Shown here piece after piece: positions 26,046-33,470 of a stretch of 64,000 bases of DNA. The translations under genes and the position numbers were made by a program. Below the pieces are notes generated by a model that saw nothing but the letters and a program-made list of their open reading frames with translations, searched no databases and was not told the origin of the DNA. Source of the DNA: JAPLDA01 sp043787975. GTDB lineage: Bacteria; Bacteroidota; Bacteroidia; AKYH767-A; 2013-40CM-41-45. The stretch is taken from assembly GCA_043787975.1 (NCBI GenBank), contig JAYVUK010000035.1, positions 1-64,000 of the forward strand, written 5' to 3'. Numbering within the stretch: the stretch's first letter is position 1; the number at the start of each line of letters is the position of its first letter.

Positions 26046-26801
26046 TCAGCCTGCAAAAATATATGCACAACGGTGTTCCTGTGCGCGGCCCAATGCCCAC
26101 ACTCCCGAAGGGACAACCTGTATTCCGGGGATTAAATTCTCTTTCCATTCTTTCATTACATCTTCCGGTTTCATGTTCATCTTTCCCGCTGCAATGGCTG
26201 AAAAAACAGTCATGGCTGCATTGCAAACACAGAACATTACCCCGTCTTTTTGCAAGTCATTTATACCAATCGGAACATCACCGAAACCGGGCACTTTAAA
26301 GTCTCCGGGTTTTGTATTCAGGAATGGGTTACGCGTTTTTGTTGCTGTCGCTGCATCAGCTGCCTGGAAAGCCGGCCCGATATCCTTTGCATTGAACAAC
26401 TCTGCAAAACCATATTTCGCCCACATTTTGTCCTGCATGGCATAACCGATTCCTTCATGACGGAGAACAACCACTACTCCGCAATCACTTCCGGGAGTGC
26501 CAGTTGCTGCATTTGTGAGCAGGAAAACTTTCGGCCATACAAACGGCATAATTTCATGTGTCTTGGGTGCATCGTAGACAACACGATGTCTGCCTTTGAC
26601 CTTATCAAACCAGGTATCTGCTTCGCTCTTTGGCGCTGCCTGTGCGCCACCCGGAGCAGCCTTGACAGGCGTCTTTTGTTGTTGAGCACTTAATTTAAAC
26701 GGTGCAGCGATTGTTGCTAATCCAAGTGCTGCCGCACCTGTTGCTACTATGCCAAGAAATCCCCGGCGATGAGTTTGTTTAGTTTCCAAATTGTCTTCCA
26801 T
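26046..26801 (-). CDS. Tat-signal DsrE-like periplasmic protein
   Basis: The protein has 251 residues. The N-terminus holds RRGFLGIVATGAAALGLATI (12-31), a twin-arginine signal. A Gln/Pro/Ala linker follows. The folded part has VFLLTNAATGTPGSDCGVVVVLRHEGIGYAM and ends DGVMFCVCNAAM ... LIPGIQVVPSGVWALGRAQEH. That layout (alpha/beta, a Cys pair CVC, then a VPSGV strand near the end) resembles DsrE/DsrF-like proteins, which carry persulfide or related groups. The comparison is by pattern and not proven. Tat export suggests folding or cofactor loading before transport. It is monocistronic, with a -7 element at 26844-26851. Confidence 0.65.
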   Translation of the reverse strand: MEDNLETKQTHRRGFLGIVATGAAALGLATIAAPFKLSAQQQKTPVKAAPGGAQAAPKSEADTWFDKVKGRHRVVYDAPKTHEIMPFVWPKVFLLTNAATGTPGSDCGVVVVLRHEGIGYAMQDKMWAKYGFAELFNAKDIGPAFQAADAATATKTRNPFLNTKPGDFKVPGFGDVPIGINDLQKDGVMFCVCNAAMTVFSAIAAGKMNMKPEDVMKEWKENLIPGIQVVPSGVWALGRAQEHRCAYIFAG

Positions 26802-26843
26802 GATGAATGAGTTTTAGGTTAAACTAATTTTTGAATTGCACAT

Positions 26844-26851
26844 CAAAATTA
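26844..26851 (-). promoter_or_regulatory. -7 element (TAATTTTG) for the Tat-signal gene
   Basis: The minus strand reads TAATTTTG 43 bases upstream of the ATG at 26801. It matches TAnnTTTG. No -33 TTG is seen at the usual spacing, so the call is tentative. Confidence 0.35.
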
Positions 26852-26886
26852 GAATCATTTTCAATTAAAAAAAATTTATTTTCTTT

Positions 26887-27062
26887 TAGAATCTGTTTAA
26901 GATTGATAAAGAAAAAATAGTAGCCGCAGATTCGCAGGTTTTTTAAAAGAATTTATTAACTTTTTACTCTGCGAAACGAAGTTCTTTAATTCCAAAACAT
27001 AAAATAAGAATCATTAAAAATCTGCGGTCATAAAAAAATTATCAAATGAAACCTAAACAGTA
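26887..27062. repeat. degenerate inverted-repeat element
   Basis: A left end reading TTTTAGAATCTGTTTAAGATT faces a related, inverted right end containing CTAAACAGTAGCTTAGAA. Inside, CCGCAGATT (26923-26931) faces AATCTGCGG. The ends resemble those of the element at 31641-31806 (AGAAACTGTTTAAATTT). No open reading frame is present. It may be an old, decayed copy of a small non-coding element. Confidence 0.35.
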
Positions 27063-27127
27063 GCTTAGAATAACGGCGATTTAAACCATCCCGATAAAGA
27101 GGCGCATTTTTGCAAATTCTTTCTTCG

Positions 27128-27178
27128 TGGTATTTCTTTACCACTGAGACACGAAGGGCACTGAGAAACACCGAGAAG
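27128..27178. repeat. interspersed 51-bp intergenic repeat, copy 2
   Basis: Same repeat as 25173-25223, with substitutions concentrated in the second half. It sits between the decayed element and the DUF885 gene, about 75 bases from its 3' end. Confidence 0.6.
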
Positions 27179-27251
27179 GAAAAGCAGGAATTAATTTAAG
27201 ACAGAAAAAGAATCAAACTGACCTGTTACAAATTTTTACGATCCGATGAGG

Positions 27252-28997
27252 TTACTTTTTTTCTTCTGTCATCAATTGCCTGATGTACTTAACCGGCGCG
27301 CTGCCAAAGCTTAAAAACTTTTCATGAAATTCTTTCAGGTTGAATTTATCACCCATCTTCTTTTTCATCTCATCGCGGAAATTATAAATCTCCGTGTAGC
27401 CGGTAAAGTAGCAGCACAACTGAACCTGCGTAACCGAAACACGTTTCCATTTATTTTCCGCTTCTGTCTTTTGCTGGAAGGCTTCATTCATCAGTAAATT
27501 CATCGCATCTTCCTTACTCATGTTCTTCGTGTGAACACTGTAATCAAGAATGGTGTTACAGGTGCTGCGCATATTCCATTTGTAATACATCAGCCACATT
27601 TCAGGTTCATTATTTCCGTAGCCTTCTTCCAACATCATTCGTTCAGTATAAACAGCCCAGCCTTCAACCATTGCGCTGTTACCTAAAATTGATTTGATCA
27701 GGCTTGGTGACTGGTTGCTGTAAATCAACTGCGCATAATGACCGGGAATAGCTTCGTGAATATTCAATATCTGTAAAATGTAATGATTGTATTCGCGGAG
27801 ATAACTCTCTGCGCGATCTTTATCCCAGCCCGACAAACTTCCCACGTTGTAATATGTGTTCCCGTTTTTATCATACGGCCCCGGAGCGGAAATGGAAGCC
27901 CCGGCAACACCTGCCATGTAATCCGGTTCTCTTCTCACCACAAGTGGTTTTGACGGATCCATGTAAAGGAGATTTTTTTCTTTAATAAAGTTGACAAGCA
28001 CAGGAATCTGTTGTTCGATTGCCGCTTGAAACGAATCCGGTTTTACATGAACCAACGAAAGCTTTTCAATCATTTGCCTGATCATTTTCAACGTGTCAGC
28101 AGGCTTTGGTTCGTTCTTAAAATATTTTGTCCATAGTTGCGAAGCGAGTTCCGCCATTTTTATGTGCAACTCTTTCTTATGTTCAATTGCCTTTTCATAA
28201 ATCTGGTCTGCTGTGTAGCCTGACTGGATTTCGTACTCAAATTTTTTCAAGTACAAGTCCTTACCGAGACGAAAACTTCTTGGCGTATCGTTCTTCATGC
28301 TTTTCAGCCATTCAGCAAAACCTTTTATCGCTGTGATCGCTTCAGTCGTGCGACTCTTAATTTGTTCTTTCTCATGATCACTCAAATAAGATTTGCTCAG
28401 CGCATCCGGTAAATCTTTTTCAAAAACAGAAACTCCTCCGAGATTCTGATCAATGGCAAGCAGTGTATGTTCAACAGTCGGATTTTTGATATTCTTTTTG
28501 GCTGCTTCATAAAAAGCAGGGATTGCTGCCATGCGCACATTGAAATTGTGGAGCCGTGTATCCAACGAATCATACTTGTTGTTGATCATTTCAGCAAAAC
28601 TTCCGCACACGTTATAACCGGAAGGATTCCACTCATATGATTTCTGTTCGTTGATTTCCCATACCGATTCATTCAACTGGTTTTCGATCATGTAATAATC
28701 TGTTCTGTTATTATCAGAAAGTGAATTCAGATCGAAATTCTTTAGCGAATCGAGATACGTTTTTGAAAAAGTCATTTCCATTGCACGTTCTGCATCATCG
28801 GGTACCGTAAGTATGCTATCATATTTATGATAACCCTGGCTGCTTGCCCAACCCGGATATGTTTTCCAAAGCTCTTCAACAAAGTTTTGTTTGAACTGAT
28901 CAAAGCGTGGATTCATATCGGATGCCTTTTTTTCCGATGATGTATTACAACTGCCGAGAATCAATGAACCAACAGCAAACACAAAGATTTTTTTCAT
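27252..28997 (-). CDS. DUF885-family lipoprotein, probable zinc peptidase
   Basis: The protein has 581 residues. A lipoprotein signal ends LILGSC, with the lipid-carrying Cys at 17. A long helical domain leads to HEAIPGHYAQ, whose HExxxGH zinc-binding core is at 414-420, followed by MVEGWAVYTE, a plausible source of the third ligand Glu. DUF885 proteins belong with the M32/M2-like helical metallopeptidases. Most are uncharacterised, and some act on small peptides. It is probably anchored facing the periplasm. It lies 48 bases downstream of the outer-membrane receptor gene on the same strand and may be co-transcribed with it, although the functional link is unclear. Confidence 0.85.
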   Translation of the reverse strand: MKKIFVFAVGSLILGSCNTSSEKKASDMNPRFDQFKQNFVEELWKTYPGWASSQGYHKYDSILTVPDDAERAMEMTFSKTYLDSLKNFDLNSLSDNNRTDYYMIENQLNESVWEINEQKSYEWNPSGYNVCGSFAEMINNKYDSLDTRLHNFNVRMAAIPAFYEAAKKNIKNPTVEHTLLAIDQNLGGVSVFEKDLPDALSKSYLSDHEKEQIKSRTTEAITAIKGFAEWLKSMKNDTPRSFRLGKDLYLKKFEYEIQSGYTADQIYEKAIEHKKELHIKMAELASQLWTKYFKNEPKPADTLKMIRQMIEKLSLVHVKPDSFQAAIEQQIPVLVNFIKEKNLLYMDPSKPLVVRREPDYMAGVAGASISAPGPYDKNGNTYYNVGSLSGWDKDRAESYLREYNHYILQILNIHEAIPGHYAQLIYSNQSPSLIKSILGNSAMVEGWAVYTERMMLEEGYGNNEPEMWLMYYKWNMRSTCNTILDYSVHTKNMSKEDAMNLLMNEAFQQKTEAENKWKRVSVTQVQLCCYFTGYTEIYNFRDEMKKKMGDKFNLKEFHEKFLSFGSAPVKYIRQLMTEEKK

Positions 28998-29045
28998 AGC
29001 AAGATTAATTTATTTGAAATATGATGTAAATATAGTAGCGGATTT

Positions 29046-31505
29046 TTATTCGCCTCCGCCAATCCGTTTTTGTTCCGATTCACTTCCTGAAGCTCGCTGA
29101 CGCAACCCTTTCATTTGCTTGTTTCCAAAACGCCACGTAAGCGACGCACGAAACTGCTGACTATCCCAGCTGCCATGAGCAGTTATTATTATTCCTGCAT
29201 ACACATTACGACTGTCCCACGGAGCTGTATAAAATATATCTGTATAAGTCAGCTTCAGTGTTGCCTCCCCGTGAAATAATTTTTTCTGTAATCCAAGGTC
29301 AAGAGAGCCTTGCGGATCATTTAAGTAAGATCCTCCCCAAATGCCTGCTGAATTATACCAACCCGAAAGTTCAAGCGTAAAATCAGATGGAAGCTTGAAC
29401 GTGTTTTGAGCATATAAATTAAAATTAGTAACAGAAGTATTAATCGTTTTATGGTCACCAAAGTCCGCCTTGTATGTTTGGTTGTAAAGTCCGAAATGAA
29501 AATAAATGCTGTACCATTTAACAGGCTGCAGCGAAGAACTCACATCGAGGCTCATAATATTTTCCGTGGCAAGATTGCGCGAGGTGATATAACTCTTTCC
29601 TCCTGCGATGGTATCTGTAATTTGCGCAAAGAAATCGGTCGTATGACTATAGCCTACACTTGAAGTGGTCGTATATTTATACGTATGAGATAACTCAATT
29701 TTATCAGAGTACTGCGGATTGAGAAATGGATTTCCTTTTCTGAAACTTAGCTCATCCAGTTTGAATTCAAATGGATTCAACTCCTGGTAATCCGGGCGAT
29801 CAATACGCCTGCTGTAAATCAACCCGAATGAATTATTCTTATTTGCATTGAATGTGATTCCTCCACTCGGGAAAAAATCTGTGTAATTTCGTTTTACATT
29901 TTTATCGTTCACCGTATCGGAAGCGCTTTTCAAATCACCTTCGCTGGATGTATTCTCCATTCGCACTCCTGCCTGTAAATCAAATTTTTTAATCGTACGC
30001 TGGTAATTCAAATACGCTGCATACACATTTTCATCGTAGATAAAATGATTGCTTCGTACATTGTCTTTCGTTTCAACATCACCGGCAATATTGAAAAAGT
30101 CGAAGATGTTATCCGTGTTCACAAACGACAACTTGTATCCGGCACCTAATTTCCCGCTGAAGAAGTTTTGAGAATAATCTGATTTCAAAGTATAGATGTG
30201 AATGGTTGTCGGAGTAATCGTCCGGTAATATTTCTGAGAGAGAATGGTATTTCCTTCACCAAGTGTATATACATTGGGTTGATAAGCATTCCGGCTGCCG
30301 TCGAATGAACCAAAATCAAAATCGCTAGTAAGATCATGACCAAGCGTGTCGGTATAATGATGGTTAGCATTAAAATTCATATTGTTCCGATGAATTTTCA
30401 TCGTCGCATTTGAAGTAAGAACACTGTCTGTAATTTCTGAATTAAAAAAATTATGAATGACATTCGTACTTGAATTGCTTCCGTCAAGGTCACCAAAATT
30501 TCCATTCATCATGACGCCTACTGTATTTTTCTTATTCATAGTATAATCCACACCTGCTTTGTAATTGTGATTTAACCCGGAGCGCCTGAAAAAAGTAGAA
30601 GCATCAAATATGTATGGATTCTGCTCACGATGCAGGTAAAATTCGCTCAGTGTGTTTCCCCAGTTGTTACCATAATTCCCGAACACATTAAATTTCTTTG
30701 AACGGTTGTTCAATGCCAGGGATGTGTTATACTTTGAATATTTTGAATGCGTTCCATACGTGTAACCTGCTGTAACCGATCCGTTGGTTCCGTAATTTTT
30801 ATTTTTCTTTAGCTTGATGTTGATGATTCCTGCCGTACCGGATGCTTCGTATTTAGAAGATGGATTCGAAATCAGTTCAATCGCTTCCACATCCGTGCTT
30901 TGAATGGATTTCAAATAATCGGCAAGCTCCTCTTGTGTAAAATGGGTGTCCTTGCCATCGATCTGAACAAGCACGCCTCCGCGTCCTTTCATCATGATGT
31001 TATCATTGTTGTCTACGACTACTCCGGGAGATTTTTGCAATAACTCAAAAGCAGTGCTGCCGGTAGAATTAATACTGTTCTCGACATTGAAAACAGTTTT
31101 GTCGGAACGAACTTCGATCAATGGTTTTATGGCAGACACGTTTGCTTCCTTCAGGTTGACCGATGATGGAGGCATTTTAATAACAGGAATTTGTTTCGCG
31201 GAAGTTCCATCAAAAGAAAATGATGCACTCCAGTAAGGCGTAAATCCAACCAGGGATGTCTTCAGAAAATAATTTCCGGATTTTACATTCTCGAATGAGA
31301 ACAAACCATTTACATCTGTCACATTCACTTTTGCAAGCGATGAATCGGTAACATTGCGAAGCTCTGCAACAGCACCAATAAGAGGTTCATTTTTTTCATC
31401 CGTTATCTTTCCTGCGATTGTCGACGACTGTCCGAAAGCCAATGAATGAAAAAGTAAACAGAAAGAAAATAACAGGTATTTGAGGAAACGTACAGGTTGA
31501 GTCAT
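29046..31505 (-). CDS. TonB-receptor-like outer-membrane beta-barrel protein with regulatory domain
   Basis: The protein has 819 residues. A signal peptide (about 1-25, ending LAFGQ) precedes a carboxypeptidase D regulatory-like domain (27-110; GKITDEKNEPLIGAVAEL, DVNGLFSFENV). A plug domain (about 130-240) carries FELLQKSPGVVVDNNDNI, VLVQIDGKDT and SSKYEASGTAGIINIKLKK. The rest is a barrel of the outer-membrane beta-barrel family seen in many Bacteroidota. I do not see a canonical TonB box. Such proteins import large or scarce nutrients across the outer membrane, and the substrate here is unknown. No SusD partner is adjacent, which argues against a classical glycan-uptake locus. Confidence 0.85.
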   Translation of the reverse strand: MTQPVRFLKYLLFSFCLLFHSLAFGQSSTIAGKITDEKNEPLIGAVAELRNVTDSSLAKVNVTDVNGLFSFENVKSGNYFLKTSLVGFTPYWSASFSFDGTSAKQIPVIKMPPSSVNLKEANVSAIKPLIEVRSDKTVFNVENSINSTGSTAFELLQKSPGVVVDNNDNIMMKGRGGVLVQIDGKDTHFTQEELADYLKSIQSTDVEAIELISNPSSKYEASGTAGIINIKLKKNKNYGTNGSVTAGYTYGTHSKYSKYNTSLALNNRSKKFNVFGNYGNNWGNTLSEFYLHREQNPYIFDASTFFRRSGLNHNYKAGVDYTMNKKNTVGVMMNGNFGDLDGSNSSTNVIHNFFNSEITDSVLTSNATMKIHRNNMNFNANHHYTDTLGHDLTSDFDFGSFDGSRNAYQPNVYTLGEGNTILSQKYYRTITPTTIHIYTLKSDYSQNFFSGKLGAGYKLSFVNTDNIFDFFNIAGDVETKDNVRSNHFIYDENVYAAYLNYQRTIKKFDLQAGVRMENTSSEGDLKSASDTVNDKNVKRNYTDFFPSGGITFNANKNNSFGLIYSRRIDRPDYQELNPFEFKLDELSFRKGNPFLNPQYSDKIELSHTYKYTTTSSVGYSHTTDFFAQITDTIAGGKSYITSRNLATENIMSLDVSSSLQPVKWYSIYFHFGLYNQTYKADFGDHKTINTSVTNFNLYAQNTFKLPSDFTLELSGWYNSAGIWGGSYLNDPQGSLDLGLQKKLFHGEATLKLTYTDIFYTAPWDSRNVYAGIIITAHGSWDSQQFRASLTWRFGNKQMKGLRQRASGSESEQKRIGGGE

Positions 31506-31640
31506 GAAGCTAATTTAGGGAACCGAAGAAAGAAAAAATATCCCGGGAAAACTTTTAAGACAATGTTAAATTTTGTTCATCGAAATACGAATTGGTACGA
31601 AACTACGAATTAAAAATCGCTGAAAGTTTAGTATCAATTA
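31506..31640. other. intergenic region with a TACGAA-type repeat
   Basis: This is the first part of a 362-base gap (31506-31867). It holds the upstream side of the receptor gene and a run of CGAAATACGAATTGGTACGA wording (about 31581-31611), one of the dispersed TTCGTA repeats. A second run at 31827-31864 lies on the other side of the inverted-repeat element. No gene is seen. Confidence 0.5.
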
Positions 31641-31806
31641 AGAAACTGTTTAAATTTATCTTGTAAAAATGTTTATAGCGAATTTTTGAGTGAGGCAACA
31701 AAGTGTTTTGAAGCCATAGCGGAACTAACTACGGCAAGAAACACGGAGGAAGTCGCAACCAAAAGGACGCATAAACAAATTATAAGATAAATTTAAAACA
31801 GTTTCT
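31641..31806. mobile_element. 166-bp MITE-like element with terminal inverted repeats
   Basis: AGAAACTGTTTAAATTTATC (start of the left end, 31641-31666) is repeated inverted at 31780-31806, which ends AAACAGTTTCT. The 26-27 bp arms differ by about one mismatch and one extra base. The 113 bases between them have no reading frame. No target-site duplication is evident, so true mobility is unproven. A decayed relative may lie at 26887-27062. Confidence 0.55.
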
Positions 31807-31867
31807 AAGAGCTTTCCATTTTTTCAATTCGCAATTCGCAATTTCGAATAGATTCGTAATTCGTTGG

Positions 31868-33025
31868 CTACTCGATCCACGATTTGTAATAATCATCCGA
31901 CATAATTTTTACAGCATCTTCTGTCAACCAAAGCGGACGAAACGTGTCGATCATCACGGCAAGTTCCTTTGTTTCTTTTGCTCCCAGACTTTTTTCCACT
32001 GTGCCCGGATGCGGACCATGAGGAATTCCACCGGGATGCAACGTAATCTGTCCACGCTTTACATTTTTGCGGCTCATAAAATCTCCGTCAACATAATAAA
32101 GCACTTCATCCGAATCAATGTTGCTGTGATTGTAAGGAACAGGAATAGAAAGCGGATGGTAATCAAACAATCGCGGAACAAAAGAACAAATCACAAAGTT
32201 GTGAGCTTCAAAAGTCTGATGTACCGGTGGCGGCAAATGCACACGTCCTGTCAACGGTTCAAAGTCATGAATGGAAAACGCCCACGGATAATACGTTCCA
32301 TCCCATCCGATCGCGTCAAACGGATGCGTGGCATAAATAAACGGATAAACAATTCCTTGCTTTTTTATGCGCACTTCAAATTCACCTTTTTCATCATACG
32401 TTTTCAAATTCTTTGGTTCACGTATATCACGTTCGCTGTAAGGCGCGTGTTCTTCCAGTTGTCCGTATTCATTCCGGTATCGTTTCGGAACTTCAATGGC
32501 GCTGAATGATTCTACGATTAACAAGCGGTTGTTTTCATCGTTGAAATGAAGCTGGAAAATAGTTCCTCTCGGAATGATGAGGTAATCGCCATACGAGAAA
32601 TCAATTTCTCCATAGAGTGTTTTCAGTGTCCCGCTCCCTTCGTGCACAAAGATCATTTCATCAGCATCCGCATTTTTCAGAAAATAATTGGTGATGGATT
32701 TTTTCGGTGCTGCCAAGGCAATGTGCAGGTCATTATTGATAAGAACAGGCTTCTTGCTTTGGATATAATCATCTTCTGCCTGGATATTGAAACCTTGGAA
32801 ACTATGATGTTGGAGTAATTTCTGATGCGCAATTTTAGGTTCACGCGAAAATGGTGTACCGACTTCCTTAATAAGTGTAGGTGGATGCACATGATAAATC
32901 AGCGAATACACATTGCTGAATCCGTGCGTAGAGAACAATTCTTCGGCATACAGCTCTCCGTTCGGTTTTCTGAATTGCGTGTGACGCTTATGAGGAACTT
33001 GTCCTGCTGAATAATAATGTGGCAT
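31868..33025 (-). CDS. hmgA: homogentisate 1,2-dioxygenase
   Basis: The protein has 385 residues from the ATG at 33025, giving the family opening MPHYYSAGQVPHKRHTQF. A TTG start 33 bases upstream is less likely. It is a cupin-fold enzyme. The iron ligands are expected within PYNHSN, DSDEVLYY and GGIPHGPHPG near the C-terminus, matching the His-Glu-His set of the family. It opens the ring of homogentisate to maleylacetoacetate in tyrosine and phenylalanine breakdown. The FAH-family gene at 36401 would supply the last step. HPPD and maleylacetoacetate isomerase are not in the window. A -7 element lies at 33046-33053. Confidence 0.92.
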   Translation of the reverse strand: MPHYYSAGQVPHKRHTQFRKPNGELYAEELFSTHGFSNVYSLIYHVHPPTLIKEVGTPFSREPKIAHQKLLQHHSFQGFNIQAEDDYIQSKKPVLINNDLHIALAAPKKSITNYFLKNADADEMIFVHEGSGTLKTLYGEIDFSYGDYLIIPRGTIFQLHFNDENNRLLIVESFSAIEVPKRYRNEYGQLEEHAPYSERDIREPKNLKTYDEKGEFEVRIKKQGIVYPFIYATHPFDAIGWDGTYYPWAFSIHDFEPLTGRVHLPPPVHQTFEAHNFVICSFVPRLFDYHPLSIPVPYNHSNIDSDEVLYYVDGDFMSRKNVKRGQITLHPGGIPHGPHPGTVEKSLGAKETKELAVMIDTFRPLWLTEDAVKIMSDDYYKSWIE

Positions 33026-33045
33026 AACGATGTTGGTTAACGATT

Positions 33046-33053
33046 CAAAATTA
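33046..33053 (-). promoter_or_regulatory. -7 element (TAATTTTG) for hmgA
   Basis: TAATTTTG on the minus strand lies 21 bases upstream of the ATG at 33025. The -33 region has no TTG at the standard distance. The site also argues for the ATG start, because the TTG start at 33058 would place the promoter inside the gene. Confidence 0.4.
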
Positions 33054-33470
33054 GACAATTCTTATAAATCCGAAAGATCAAATATGAAAGATGAAAAAAT
33101 GGAATTGGAAGTTGCCCGAGAATTTCACATTTCTGATTTCATATTTGATTCGAAAAAACTGCAATCATTTCATGGATTACAAGGATTTGATTTCTCATTG
33201 TCCCGTTTCAACAAGTTTCCTCTTCAATCTTTCACATTAAAAACGATTACATATTTTTTTAAATAATCGTTTCTGCCTGCTGAATACACATCTGACCAAA
33301 TTTTCCAGGTAATCGAACTACCATTTCCAACTTTTCAACGAAAACCTTACAGACGTAAATTCGACAGGAAGTCGCGGGAACTTAAGCGCCTCGTTTGCGA
33401 TAAATTGATTTCAAACTAATCCGCCTCGTGGCGGACGATTTAAAAAATTTATTTGCAACAAAACACGCAT
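33054..33470. other. intergenic region with hairpins, no gene
   Basis: ATCAAATATGAAA (33077-33089) and TTTCATATTTGAT (33137-33149) form a perfect 13-bp inverted repeat with a 47-base loop. Further on, CCGCC...GGCGG (about 33421-33435) forms a small hairpin about 36 bases before the next start. A frame starting near 33084 stays open but only reads through the repeat, so I do not call it a gene. Confidence 0.5.

Noticed and set aside
33084..33266. Frame of about 60 residues upstream of hmgA, plus strand
   Set aside because: It reads through a 13-bp inverted repeat and is made of repeat wording. It has no ribosome site or protein-like pattern.
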